Shown: positions 1 through 12,051 of the stretch, piece after piece
Numbering within the stretch: position 1 is the stretch's first letter
Layout: each line of letters opens with the position of its first letter
Origin: Hymenoscyphus infarciens
Taxonomy: Eukaryota > Ascomycota > Leotiomycetes > Helotiales > Helotiaceae
Reading direction: 5' to 3'
NCBI GenBank assembly: GCA_001414345.1
Contig: LLCB01000466.1
Span: 1-32,657 of the forward strand
DNA: 32,657 nt
Made by a program: the position numbers and the translations under genes
The notes under the pieces: generated by a model
Database searches by the model: none
What the model saw: the letters and a program-made list of their open reading frames with translations, nothing else
What the model was told of the DNA's origin: nothing

Positions 1-450
1 TCTAATTATAATATAAAGGTAGAAATAGACTCCTTAGAAGGAGTAATAGCTAGTATATTCTTATAATAATATAATAGCCTTTAGTACCTTATTAGGTTCT
101 ACTTATACGTCCTAGTTAGCTATAAATTAAATTAAAAGATCTATAACAAAGAACTATCTACTATTATAGAAGCTTTTAAGAAATAGCACCTTAAACTTAT
201 ATTATATTAAAAATATATTAATATATATTTAAACTATAGATTATTAGAATACTTTATAATAACTAAGCTACTTATAACTAAGTAAGTCTAATAGATAGAG
301 TTCTTATTAGACTTTAACTTTTAGATTTAATTTATATCTAAGAAGAGTAATTAAAAAGTAGATATATTAACCTAATATAAATAAGACCTAAAAACCTATA
401 ATTAAGCTAAATTAGATAGCTACTCTTATACCCTCTTAGGACCTAATTAG
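1..450 (+). pseudogene. RNase H domain of Gypsy element A (decayed)
   Basis: Frame 1 opens with SNYNIKVEIDSLEGVIASI, which corresponds to the first strand and catalytic Asp region of Ty3/Gypsy RNase H. It continues through a KELSTIIEAFKK block and an LEYFIITKLL block, equivalent to the family's KELLAIVxAFKxW and NLEYFMTTKxL. In-frame TAA/TAG codons stand where Gln or Trp is expected. The domain is joined to the integrase downstream and is duplicated at 31,827-32,260 in element B. Confidence 0.88.
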
Positions 451-629
451 TTAGACCTTTAAATTAATATTAAACTTACTTAAATCTTTTTATAAGAATA
501 GTCTATATTCTTTAATATAATAGATATTATTCTAAAGTTAAGTTTAAACATAATTTAAAAGTTAAAAAAAGATAACCTATACTTCTTTTAGAAAGAACGT
601 CATAAACTTCTAAACAGATACTCTATCTT

Positions 630-1790
630 ACTAGATAATTTACTCCTCTTTAAGAATCAACTTTATATTTAAAGGAATATTAAACTCTATATAAAGCTAA
701 TTAGAGAAGTCTATAACTAAGTATCTAGTACTTATCTAAGTATAAAAAAGATATACTAGTTATTAGTATAATACTACTACTAGGCTAGAATGTTTTTAGA
801 CTATAGAAGGTATGTAGGGAATTATTAAGCTTATAAATACTCCTATTCTTAATAAACTAAGTAATAAAGCTTTCTTTACCCCTTACTTATACTTAACTAT
901 TTTATATAACATTTATATATAGACTTTAAATTATTCTTAAAGAATAAATATAGATTTAATACTATACTAGTATTTATTAACTAACTTAGAAAAGATTTAG
1001 TATTAATACCTTACTACTTAACTATAGATGTTAAAAGCCTAACTAAACTCTTTATTTAATAGATTTACTATTTTAGTTATTACTTTAAATTAATTACATC
1101 TAATCAAGGACTTTAATTTATATTATTATTTTAGACTAAATTTTATTAAATAATTAGTATCAAGCTTAAGCTTAGTACTACCTATTATAAATAAATAGAC
1201 AAATAGATAGAGATAATAAACTAATATATTAATTAGAGACTAAGACTCTTTATAACCTACTATTAAGATAACTAGAGTAAATTAATCCCTTTAATAGATA
1301 GAGTATAAATAATACTTCTATACTTATTTATTAGTATAACCTTTTATTAGCTTAAGTTTAGACTTAACCTAAGAACTTTATAAGACTAGAACACGCTAAA
1401 GATATCTATTCCCTAAGAACGTCTTAACTATAATAAGGTAGTAAAAGTAGCTTAACGTATATACTCTACTTAGAGAATAGCTAAAGACAATATAAGTAAG
1501 GCCTAGAAAAGAATAGAGGATAATATAAATTAACACTAAAGAGCTATTAACTAGAACGTTAGAGATAAAGTCTACTTATCTACTAAGAATCTTAAGACAA
1601 ATTATCCTAGCTAAAAGCTTACTAAACAGTAAATAGAACCTTTTAAAATACTAGATTATATAAAACACTCCTATAAGCTAAAACTTTTAGAAGAATTATT
1701 AATTCATAATGTTTTTACTCTTAATATACTTTTAAAAGACCTAAACACCCTCTTACTAGGATAAGAGGCTCTAAAGCCTTTACTAGACAT
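630..1790 (+). pseudogene. Integrase of Gypsy element A (decayed)
   Basis: The zinc-binding N-terminus is recognisable as YYY*ARMFLDYRRYVGNY near 765-830, equivalent to the family's YYYWPGM...DVRRYVxNC; the Cys reads Tyr. The core follows with LYIDF (first catalytic Asp), FNTILVFIN, KLKLSTTYYK (equivalent to the STAYHPQTD stretch) and RLRLFITYYQDN. The C-terminal part reads DKVYLSTKNLKT, typical of the GPY/F region of fungal chromoviral integrases. Many RIP stops interrupt it. Confidence 0.88.
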
Positions 1791-1795
1791 TATTA

Positions 1796-1990
1796 AAGGT
1801 ATATAAGAATAAGAAGTATAAGAAATACTTAGTAATAGACTTTTTAGAAGATAGCTATAATATTAAGTAAAATAGGTTAAATATAATTTAGATCCTGTTT
1901 AGTATCTTATAGATAATTTTTAAGGTTTACTATATTATCTAAAAGACTTTTATACTAAATATTTAAAAGAGCTAAGACTACCTTAATACC
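1796..1990 (+). pseudogene. Chromodomain at the integrase C-terminus of element A (decayed)
   Basis: The translated line EQEVQEILSNRLFRR, then LQY*VKQVKYNLDPV*Y and a final FYTKYLKELR block, matches a chromodomain: EVEEIL.SR, QYxVKWxGYDxDPEWYP, and the terminal FHxxYPxRP seen in fungal chromoviruses. Stops sit at Arg, Gln or Trp positions convertible by C-to-T change. In this family the domain targets integration to heterochromatin marks, which fits the nested repeat-rich setting. It places element A among the chromoviruses. Confidence 0.82.
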
Positions 1991-2156
1991 TCTTTAAATA
2001 GCTTAATATATAAGAATCAAATAAGAATTAGATAAAAGAGTTAATTTATAAAACTCTATTAATACCTTCTAATTCTAGTTACTCTTAATAAAGAACTTAT
2101 AATAAAAACCTAAGATAAAATACTAACTAGTAAGAATGTTTAAAGTTAATAAAGTA

Positions 2157-3453
2157 AAGAACTAAGACTAAGTTACTACTAAAATAGAGCCTACTAACCC
2201 TTCCTAAGCTATAACCTCTCCTTTCTTTAACTTATTATCCTCCTCTTTACTCTCTTAAGTATAAGAAGCTTAAATTAGCTCTTCCTCTACTACCTTCTCC
2301 TTATAGAGACGCTTCTTATCTTAGCAACCTCCTATAACTAGCTTTAGAGAGGACGCTTATAAACTCTTTAGATAGGCCTTAAAGAGAATCTAAACCTAGG
2401 TTTAGATAGAGGTCTTACCCTCTATAATATAGTGTAAGAACTGTTAAATATTAATAACTAAAACCCCTTTAATAAGTAAGAGGTATTTATAGTAACCTTA
2501 GCATAAAGTACTTAAGTCTTCTTTAAAAGAACAAACTATACCTTTAAACTATTCTTTAGTACCTCTATACTAGTAATAACTAATACCTTATCTAAAGCCT
2601 TAGTAGCCTTCTTAACCTCTCTCTTCTCCTCCTTACTTATAAGCTTACTAAACTCCTTCCTAACAAACTATAGTAACTATCTAAGTTAGAATAGATTTAA
2701 TATATATTTAAGATTAAACTTACTAGAATATATATAGTATTCTACTCTACGTAGTACCTATACTTCTTTAACTTTAGCTTCTTAAAAGTATATATATAAT
2801 CTCTATTCTAAGATTTTACTTAAAAGTACTAAACGTAGTAGACTTAGTAAGTAGCTAGAAGCGTACTAAGAGGATATAGAAGAGGCATTTTACTATATTA
2901 AATTAGCTCTAAATCAGGTCTAATTAAAAAGAGAAGAACTTACTTTTATATATATATATATATAATATATATATTCTAGAAGATAAGTTAGTATATAAGA
3001 ATATACCTAATTAGAAGGTATTCTTACTATTTATTATTATTTAGATAAAAAAAAAGAAGAAGAGAAGTTAGAATCAGAGAAAAGTCGCTTATTAATATAC
3101 TATTTATAATAATAGCTATTACTTTACGATTGTTATTTATTACTTAATAATTACTATTATAATATATGATAATAGTAAGAATATAATAACTCTATAGTAG
3201 CGTACTACTTTCTACCTACTAGTTAATTATCAGCTTCTCTTCTATTCACATCCTATTATTATATAGTATATAATAGTAAATAAAGAGTAATTAGCCTTTA
3301 AATAATAATACTACTAGCTACTAACCCTACTCTAACTACTAGATACTATAATAATAAGATAAGTTATATTCTTTATAATAAAAAGACAAATAATACTCTA
3401 ATTAACCTAATACTATACTAATTGTCAACTAAAGACTTAAGACAAGTCTTTTT
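2157..3453. other. Accessory segment of the Gypsy family between chromodomain and 3' LTR
   Basis: About 1.3 kb separates the end of pol from the polypurine tract. The same segment occurs in element C, inverted, at about 26,420-27,716: C contains the reverse complement of the stretch starting at 2158, the CCTAGGTTTAGA block, the microsatellite and the 3060-3400 part. It therefore belongs to the element family. Conceptual translation of the strand antisense to pol gives long stretches interrupted only by stops that RIP could create, rich in Lys, Glu and Arg; a sense-strand reading is also partly open. I recognise no domain. It may encode an additional antisense protein or be non-coding. Confidence 0.6.
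2944..2975. repeat. (TA)n microsatellite
   Basis: A run of alternating TA lies inside the accessory segment of element A. The homologous place in element C (about 26,895-26,925) also holds TA runs, so the tract predates divergence of the copies. Confidence 0.8.
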
Positions 3454-3466
3454 AAAAGAGGGAAGA
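3454..3466 (+). other. Polypurine tract of Gypsy element A
   Basis: AAAAGAGGGAAGA stands two bases before the 3' LTR, the usual site of plus-strand priming in LTR retrotransposons. The reverse complement of a similar tract follows the LTR of element C at about 26,405-26,425. Confidence 0.75.
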
Positions 3467-3468
3467 TA

Positions 3469-3943
3469 TAATAGCATACTATTCTAGATTATTATATAAT
3501 AGTACTATCCTAAATTATTAGTATTCGTGAAACTACTAATACCTCTAAGTAATACTAATACCTCTAATACCCCTAGAGCTAAGATTATAAATAACTAATA
3601 CTTATATAAGTAAAGTACTAAAAGTATTAATATCTAATATTCATATATAGAAGGGATTAAGGTTTAGATGTTATATATTTAGCTTTCTAAAGGATTAGAG
3701 GTTATATATTTAGCTTTTTAGCTCTTATTATTTAGTATTAGCTATATTAGGCAGGGCTCGGTTATTATTATTATTAGAACTTAGAAGCTTCTAACCTTCT
3801 TATATATAGACGTTTATATTTAGTATAGTAGAGAGACAGTTATTATTTTCTTCTATATTAGTACCTAGTATCTACATACGTCATTCTACTATACGCACTC
3901 CTATATGCCTCTACTATAGTTATATATATTTCGTGCCGTTATA
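3469..3943 (+). repeat. 3' LTR of Gypsy element A (475 bp)
   Basis: Aligned by eye to 27,717-28,191, it has the same length, 475 bp, and differs mainly by C/T and G/A transitions. The first bases are TA here and TG in the right copy. The last bases are TA in both, most simply RIP products of terminal TG...CA. This copy retains more unmutated sites near its right end (CGTGCCGTT against TATACTATT), so the copies were hit independently. Confidence 0.88.
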
Positions 3944-3999
3944 GTAGTAACGATTTTAATAATACCTCTAAGTATCTAGAATATAATTAATAATAGAAT

Positions 4000-6900
4000 A
4001 ATCCTAGTAGAAGACTACTAATATAAATAAATATAATATATTTTAAAGATAAGTTAACTTCTTAAAGTTTAAAGAGTTAAAACTACTCTTATATATTAGA
4101 CACTCTTATAAAAGTATATAAGAATAATTAAAAGTATAGTAGAAAAGAAGATAATCTTATAATTAAAGTTATAATATTTAAGAATATATATAAGAGAAGT
4201 AGAGTATTACTAGCAATTTACTCTCTTATCTTCTCTACTATACTAAAAGATAACGCTTTAAATTACTTTTATATTACGCTTTTTAATAAATATAATAATT
4301 AATTTTTTAAAGTTTTATCTATATTTATATAATAATACTTTAAAGATAAACTTTATAAAAGAGGCTAATTATCTAAGTAATATAATATTAATTTATAAGA
4401 GATAATATAAGTATCTAGAGTATTAATATTAAGATCTTTTAAAAATATATTATTAAGACTTAATTTACTAAGATTTTCTCTCTCTATAGACTTTTATACT
4501 AATAGTTAGTTTTTAAATAAACTAATTTTAATATATAAAAAGGTCCTAGATTATACTATTATAATATTAACCTTACTCTAAGACTCTTCGATTTCTAATA
4601 CTATTACTCTTCTATAAAGTTTAATCTAATCCTATATAAAAGTCTACTTAGAGATAGTTATAAACGAAACTATAATAACTAAAAGGTACTTTTATAAGAG
4701 TAGATAGTATAGTAGTATAAATAAACTTAGTAGTATAGATTAATATAAGAAGAAGAGGATATATTATATATATAGAAAGAATAACTATTTATCTTAGGAT
4801 TATAGTTAAGAAAAGTAGAACTATTACTTTACTAAATAGACTAATAAGAATTCTAAATACTTTAAAGGTAAGTAAGATAGGTATACTATAAAGGTATATA
4901 AGATAAATATAGTATATACTTAGAGTACTTAGAAGAAGGAAATATTAGAGACACTTTAAGCTATTACTCTATTAAAAGAAGATAGTTACTTATTAGATAC
5001 TAGCTTAGATAACGAAGTTATCTATTATAATATTACTTCTACGAGATTTATTAACGATTTAAATACTAAACATCTTAGTATAAATTTAACAAGTTTAGTA
5101 TAAAAACATACTATTAATAGATATATCTTATAAAATCTAAATAATACTTCTAACGTTATATACGAATTTATAGAGGAGGTGTTTATAATAATAGCTAAAA
5201 GATATAATAATTAATACTAGAGTAGCTTAAAAGTTAAGTATAGAAGATAACTAATATCTCGTATATATTAGACTTGTTAAAAGCGTCTTAATTAATAAGA
5301 GTATAGAGAGTTAATTTAATATCTAATTTAGTAAGAGATATACTCTATCTTTAAGATTAATAATAATTAATATATTAATTAGAAGAGCTAAATTTTATAT
5401 AGTATAATCTAATACCTCTTTTATCTTTTATATTAATAATATAATAATAACTTAAATATTACTCTAAATAATCTTTAAAACGTACTTATCTAAGAGAATA
5501 AGAAAGGAATAGAGATTAAGAGGTTCTTTATTATATAACGATTTAAATACTCTTTTCTACTCTAGAATAAAGCTATATATAACTTTATATAAGAGTATCT
5601 AACCTTTCTTATAAACGTTAATATTTAATAACTTTATAAGCGATTTAGCTACCTATTAATACTAAGATTATAACACGTACTAAAAAGAGCTAGGTATTAT
5701 ATTAACTAAGGTATTCTTTAATATCTCACTAAATTCTATAAATACTATTAAAAATATAGAAGTTCGCCTAGCTAATTTAAGTTTATCTTTTATAATAACT
5801 TTAAATTTAATTATAATATTTTAATTAATACTTTCTTTCTTAATAAGTAAGCAGTCTTATACTATATAAATAAAGTAATAAGGTATTAGATAAGTAACTT
5901 TTTACTAGATATAAAAGTAATAACTATATAAGAGGTCTTCTAAAAATATTAGATTAATATATATCTTAAACCTCTTAATTATATTATTATAAATACTAAG
6001 ATAAACTTTATTAAGAAAGACTTCGTATACTCTACTACTAGAATAGATACTATAGTAAAAACTATACTAGTTAAGATATATAATTTAATTAGTATAGTAG
6101 AATAATATTATAAACTAATTTAATAAGTATCTAATATTATATATAAATAAGAGCTCTATCTCTTATAAAGTTTAACACTTTAAATAGCCTTTAAAATAAT
6201 TAATAATATAGTAAGCCTAAATAGACTAGTCTCTACTCTATTAGTATATAGAGTATATACTTAAATAACTATAACTAATACACTTTTATAACTAATTTCT
6301 ATAAAGTCTAAGACCTATAAAAAGGCTACCTAAGAAGTATAAAAGTAGATTATATTCTATTAAGTTAAAGAAGCTCTTAATATATAAAATAGACTAATTA
6401 ACTAAGTTAAGAACTTACTCTTAAATTTAAACGTTTTATTATAAAGAGAGTATATAAAGTCTTAGATAAGACCTTTTATCTTTTAAGAAATCGAGAATAA
6501 GAACTATATTATAGTATTACTAATTAGTCTTATAAAGTTTTAATCTATAGTTATAAAGCTATACTTTATTAAAACTTCTAAAACTTCTAGAATAGTACTA
6601 GTAACTAAGGAAGTTTCTAGTATAGTACTATCTAAAATAACACTATAACTCTATAAAAAAGAGAGAACTTTTAAATAACAGAGTAGATAAGAAGTAGAGT
6701 AGAGTAACTAAGATATTAAATAATATTCTCCTTCTCTCTAATATCGCCTTTATTAGTTATAAATCTATTAAAACACTAATATTCTAGAATTCTTACTAAA
6801 ACTACTCTAAAAGCATAGATATAAATAGCTCTAAAAGTATCTAAGGCTTCTAAGTAATATTAAAGTATTATTCTAATAGTTAAACACTTTTATTAATAAT

Positions 6901-8560
6901 ATTAACTATATTACTCTTAAGAATATTAAAACTTTTCTTACTAAAATAAGTAAACCTTATAATATTAAAGTCTTTATAGCTAATAATAGTATAATATATA
7001 TTAAATCACAATAGAAGAAGATTAATAGATTAACTAATTATAGTGTTTTTAAGATTATTACTTAGAAAGAGTTATCTCTTAATACTAGAATATTCGAATT
7101 ACGCTTTATAGATAATATTAAATTTAAAAGTATAGTACTTACTTTTATAAAGTTAAGATTAGTAATCTAAGTATATAATAATACTAGAAAGTTACTAGTA
7201 CTTACTTAAGCGTCTATAATTTAGAAGATAAGCTAGAGAATAAGCCTTATACTTATTATAATACTTCTAGGTTTATAAGTATTTATTTAAGATATTATAT
7301 AAGTATATATATAATTATTAACTAACTTAAATTAGAAATTCTTTATATACTCTTCTAAAGATTATTCTTAAGAAGAGGATATATTCTTTAAAGTGATTAA
7401 GCTATTATATAGTATTCTAGAAGCTAGTAATTATTAGTTTATAATATACTATAAACACTATATTATAAGACTTATAATAGAATAGTTAATATTTAACCTC
7501 TATCTTTTATATACTAAGTTATACTAATATAATAAGTAAGTAAAGTTAAATACCTCTTTTAGTATAGTAGGCCTTTAAACTAATAATACTCTTATACTTA
7601 CTAATAACGCCTTTACTAATAAAGAGAAGATTACTATTAATAAGGCTAGTTTTATATCTAAAAAAAGAGAAAAGCTTACTATTAACTATCTAATTAAATT
7701 TAATAAAGAACTAAGTACTAAGTATTAAGACAGCTCTATATCTCTTACTTAAAATTATATAAGATATTTAAATTTAATATAAAAAGCTCTAACTAAGATA
7801 TCTAATATAAAAGAGATATTATATATAGTAGATACTAATAATTAATATATTATATAACGTACTAGAGAGGTATACTTAGCTACGTTATCTTAACTTAAGA
7901 CTACTTTTAACTTATTATATACTATCTAAACTATTAATTCTTAAGATAATAATATTTTTCTTCTTAATAAGCGAATTTAGTAGTAAATCGATAATACTAT
8001 AAGAGAGCTTAAATTCGTTAAGTTAGATAAATCTTCTCTAAAGTTATATACTTTTACTAATAGATTATTTACTAATAATAAAGACTTATTATTATAAATT
8101 AGTTATATTATTACCTTTATAAATAAGAATAATAATACTAATATCTTATATTAGTCTTCTACTAAGTATAAGAGAGTTATCTATAGTGTTTTAGTATTAG
8201 AATTATATATAATAAGCTCTAGATTTAATATTATAGCTTTAATTAAATCGACTTTTAAAAGTATCTTAGAATTTAAAGTACTACTTAAAATATATACTAA
8301 TTTAAAGTCTATTTATAAATATATAACTAAATTAGGTATAACTAAGGAGAAGTAACTAATAATTAATCTTATATACTTATAAGAGACGTATAAGTTAAAA
8401 GAGATTAATAAGATTAAATAAATTAATAGTAAAAGTAATTCTATAGATACTATAACTAAAAAGAGTTACTATAATACTCTATAAAAGTTAATTAATACTA
8501 ATAAGCTAGATATTAACCTAATAGAGAAGGTAGAACGAAATAAGAGATAATAGAGAATTA
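4000..8560 (+). mobile_element. Ty1/Copia retrotransposon internal region (RIP-degraded)
   Basis: Read through RIP stops, the plus strand gives a Copia order: gag-like segment, a CCHC-like knuckle near 4740-4820, a protease region near 4980-5160, integrase about 5400-6600, reverse transcriptase about 7000-7700 and RNase H about 7950-8520. Recognisable blocks are KVIRYQISNFLLDIK and IVEQYYKLI (integrase, stops restored as Gln), ELRFIDNIKF...RLVIQVYNNTRKLLVLT and YSILEASNYQF (RT), and LKLYTFTN...LVLELYII...YTNLKSIY (RNase H). Integrase preceding RT is diagnostic of Copia. No 5' LTR is visible between the Gypsy LTR end at 3943 and gag, so the 5' end looks truncated or replaced. Confidence 0.85.
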
Positions 8561-8599
8561 AAATAGAGCCTTCTTATTAGTTAAGAACAGGGAATAGAG

Positions 8600-11160
8600 A
8601 GCTCTAATTAGTTAGATTAGATAAGAGATTTTGATAATTTTTAGATACTAACTTCTATTATTTTAAAGAAGTGCTAGCTCTTTCTAATTACTCTCTTACT
8701 ATTATTAAAAGTCTTTTCTCTCTTCTAGTAATTCTCTTAACTCGAATATAATATATACTAACTATATAGTATAACTACTATAAGTATTATCTCTAATCTT
8801 AGAGTAGTCTAAAGCTTTTATCTTCTTAAAGTTTTAAAGTTATATATAATTCTATAGTATATCTAGAATAGAGAGTACGATTATTTAGTTTAGAAGACGT
8901 ATAAAAGTAAGTGCGGCTAGTAAACGAATCTATTTCTCTTTTAGCTAGCCTCGACTTACTTCTCTAAGAGGCGCTTAATTATTAAGCTTCGCTATAGCGT
9001 CTTTCTATCTTTCTATTATCTTAACGCTAATATAATATATACTAGCTTACGTAAGAGCTATCTTTTATAGTATATAGATCTTTTAGCGAATAAACGTTAT
9101 TAATAAGAGGAAATAATATATTCCAATTAGCGAGACTTATACTAAAGAGTAAAGAAAGGTTAAAAAGAAGACCTCGGTAGTAAGCGACGTTATATAGTAG
9201 AGCCTCAAGTCTATTATAGTAAAAGAGATATAAAAAAGTTATAAAGTAGAGTAGTAGAAGTATAAGCAGTTAAAGACCAGCGTAGGCTAGCTAGACTTTA
9301 GCTTAGATTAGATAGAATCTAGTACTAATTAGAAATAGTATAGACGTAGAGGCGTTATTATATACGCATTACTTTTATACGTCTTCTATACTAAATAATC
9401 GTACCTAGAATAGAAGCTCTCTAGTATTAATATATATTAATTAACTTTAAAAGCGTTCTTAAATAATTTCATAGTCTATAAATACTATTATTAAGTAAAT
9501 AAGCTATATAAGTATTTTTTATTAATATCTAATTTATTACTATATATAATATAGCTTCTTTATTAAAAGTTAAAACTAGAGAACTTAAATAGTTATAAAA
9601 GAGATATTACTATATTACCTTTTTAACTTAAACTTAGCTTTATAGATAGTTCTAGAGCTAGAATAGAGCTACTAAAGGTTTATAGAATATATCGCGTATA
9701 AGTCTTAAGTCTTTATATCTCTATTATATTATTTAGAATAGAAGAATAGAATAACTTTTCTAAGTAATAAGCTTTAAATTAAACTTATATTAAACTTAAT
9801 TAGATAAGTAGTTCTTAAGATATAGCTTTAAATAGTTTAGAAGTAATAGAAAAACTCTATAATAATAAGAGTACTTAAGCTATAACAGACTAATTACTTA
9901 CTTAAATATTATATTTTAAATTATTTAAGTATTATTTAGATATTATTCTCTATTTATAATTAAATATATATTAAAAACTATAGTAGTCGCTATAGAGGTC
10001 GTAGCTAGAAGTCTTATAAAACTAAGGTATTATAGCTAGAGAGATATAGAGAGATCGCGAGATTATATCGCTCTCTTTTTTTATTACTTTTTACTCTCTT
10101 CTTAATTCTTTAAACTTACTTCTCTTATTCTAATATTCTAATCTTAATACTATTAAGTAGACTAGCTAGGTTTTAGATAAAAAGATAGACTATTAATACT
10201 AAGTATACTTCTAAGATAAAAGACTTAGATAGAATTAGCTTTCTTAAAATAAGATATAAGAGTAAATAGAGTATATTCTAGAGTATATAAAAATAATAAT
10301 AGAATATAGAGATAGAAATAAGTAAAAGAAGAGCCTAAGAAGAGATAAGACTAAGAGAAAGAGAAATCTAATACGAGTACGCTTATAAATATAAGTTTAA
10401 AATAGCTTTATTTTCTACTTATTTTTAGTAATCTCTATAACTTAGTATTATACTCTAGCTAGCTTAGTATTATAAAGCTTCTAGCTACGACCTTTATAAG
10501 TAATAATAATTCAAAGTTAAGAATATATAAAAAGTTTATAAATTAATAGATTTCTTATAGACTTAGACGTTAATATTATTAATAAAATATTAAGAGAGTT
10601 TTTAATAATTATTATATTAAATAGAGCGATATATAGTTAATCGCTAAATAGTAAATCCTTACTATTCGCTAATAGAATCTATAGACTCGACTTTAAATAA
10701 AGTTCGATACTTTTGATTAATATAATATTACTTATATAATAGAAGTAAGTACTTAGCTTAAAGTAAAATCTTAATTTATTAATATATAAAAGAAAATTAG
10801 CTTTTAGAATTAAAAAGAGTAGAATATATTATATAATTTATATTTACTATAGAGCTACTAGCTTAAGAGAACTAATATAGCTTAATAATCGTCTCTTTTT
10901 TATAATATACCGCGCTAATTATATTAGAGCAAAAGAGTATTAATTTATATTAAGAGCTGATTATATCGATATAAAAGGTTTCTTATAAACTAGTATGTCT
11001 CACTCTTCTAGGAAGGGTAGAGTCCTGGTTACTCTCTCTCTCTCTAAATAAAATATAATTATAGATCAGTAGTAGTTAGTATAAGATCAAAGCGCCGAGC
11101 TAATAAGAAGAGTTAAAGTTAAAAAATAGCATAATCGAGAAGCTCTAAACCTTCTAACAT
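8600..11160. other. Unassigned AT-rich, RIP-like DNA
   Basis: CA and TG are scarce, stops are dense in all frames, and no intact gene is visible. It probably includes the 3' end or LTR of the Copia element and other repeat relics, but I could not match a block to a named family. CpG sites are kept (for example TCGCGAG near 10,053). A short (CT)n run lies at 11,031-11,046. Composition changes to normal near 11,160. Confidence 0.6.
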
Positions 11161-11531
11161 TTACTAGGACTTTACACTGCCTCCCCCAGTTCTCTACTGA
11201 CCCACAATTACATTTTATTTAGGGGGGGGGGAGAGTACTAGGAACTGAGACTTCCGAGACGCATGGCTTGGGAGACACGTGGGAGGAAGCTTGGCCCGGT
11301 TATCGCTGTGGGGTTCTCCGAATCCCTCAAACCTTTACGGAGGTATTTCTACAACTATCATAGGAGGTTGTATCCACAACCTCCTATGATACTTGGCCCC
11401 AGTTGGCTGCGCATACCCTCAAATCCTAAATTCATGTGACAGGTCAACCTGTGGGATTTCCCCTTCCTATTTACACCCTCAGCTGTCTGGTGCGGCGTCG
11501 CAAATATCGCGATGTCGGCGGTCAATTAGTA
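11160..11531. other. Island edge, non-coding
   Basis: Normal-composition DNA starts here. It contains a run of ten G at 11,222-11,231 and the 36-nt palindrome at 11,356-11,391. Short open frames between 11,393 and 11,650 run into the MITE and show no protein-like features, so I call no gene. Confidence 0.6.
11356..11391. repeat. Perfect inverted repeat, 16-bp arms
   Basis: The left arm TATCATAGGAGGTTGT (11,356-11,371) and right arm ACAACCTCCTATGATA (11,376-11,391) are exact reverse complements around a 4-nt ATCC loop. It could be a footprint of a transposon, a palindromic insertion, or a hairpin. There is no T-run to suggest a polymerase III terminator. Confidence 0.9.
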
Positions 11532-11906
11532 ATTGTCGGATCCACCAACCCACCCCACGTTTTTCAATTCAGTCTAACCGGATTAATAGAAAATACGCTT
11601 CCGGAGTTTCAAACCCCACTTTGAGGCTACTCACGAGTCATGTCCCGTAATAAAGGATCTTCTACTTAATATAAGGTAAGTTATAAAGAAAGTTTATAGA
11701 GGGTCTTGTTCTGCGAGAAGAGCTATGACCGCTCCTATAATCTTTTCTTTGTTGGCTAGGAAACAATAGATCTCTGAATAGCTTCATATTCACGATATTC
11801 ACGTCTGGTTTCGGCCCGGTTTATCTATTAATCCGGTTGGACTGGTTGAAAAAAACCGACCCTCCCATGGGTGGGATTGAACGGGTGGGTTGGTGGATCC
11901 GACGAT
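11532..11906. mobile_element. MITE-like inverted-repeat element 1 (375 bp)
   Basis: The ends are inverted repeats: ATTGTCGGATCC followed by ACCAACCCACC on the left, and its complement ending GGATCCGACGAT on the right. The similarity continues inward to an exact AACCGGATTAATAG (11,576-11,589) paired with CTATTAATCCGGTT (11,825-11,838). TA stands immediately outside both ends (11,530-11,531 and 11,907-11,908), as for a Tc1/mariner-type TA target duplication. No transposase is encoded. A related 243 bp copy lies at 13,040-13,282. Confidence 0.8.
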
Positions 11907-12051
11907 TATGTTTCACCTGGTGGTTTAGCGCTTTCCCCTTTCCTTTCTCACCTATATGTAATGTGTACTTGCCATTTTCTTTGAGTAATGCTTCGCGATT
12001 TCTACTACTCGAGAGAGGCCCTCAAAAGCGTGTACTCCTGATTCAGAGAGA

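Larger units (their letters stand above)
1..3943 (+). mobile_element. Gypsy element A, 3' part (RIP-degraded Ty3/Gypsy chromovirus)
   Basis: Conceptual translation across many stops follows a fungal Ty3/Gypsy pol in order: RNase H from base 1, integrase about 630-1780, chromodomain about 1800-1990, an accessory segment about 2157-3450, a polypurine tract 3454-3466 and a 475 bp LTR 3469-3943. The 5' LTR, gag, protease and reverse transcriptase lie left of the window. Nearly every in-frame stop is TAA or TAG where the family expects Gln or Trp, and His or Cys positions read as Tyr, as C-to-T change at CpA predicts. The element cannot be functional. It is the same family and orientation as element B at the right end. 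Confidence 0.93.

Noticed and set aside
1..11160. CRISPR array, bacterial operon or phage origin for the AT-rich flank
   Set aside because: No regularly spaced repeats or ribosome binding sites; pol domains and RIP signature explain it as fungal LTR elements.
1..11160. Centromere
   Set aside because: AT-rich repeat blocks occur at fungal centromeres, but a 14 kb gene island lies between the two blocks and nothing in the sequence is centromere-specific.
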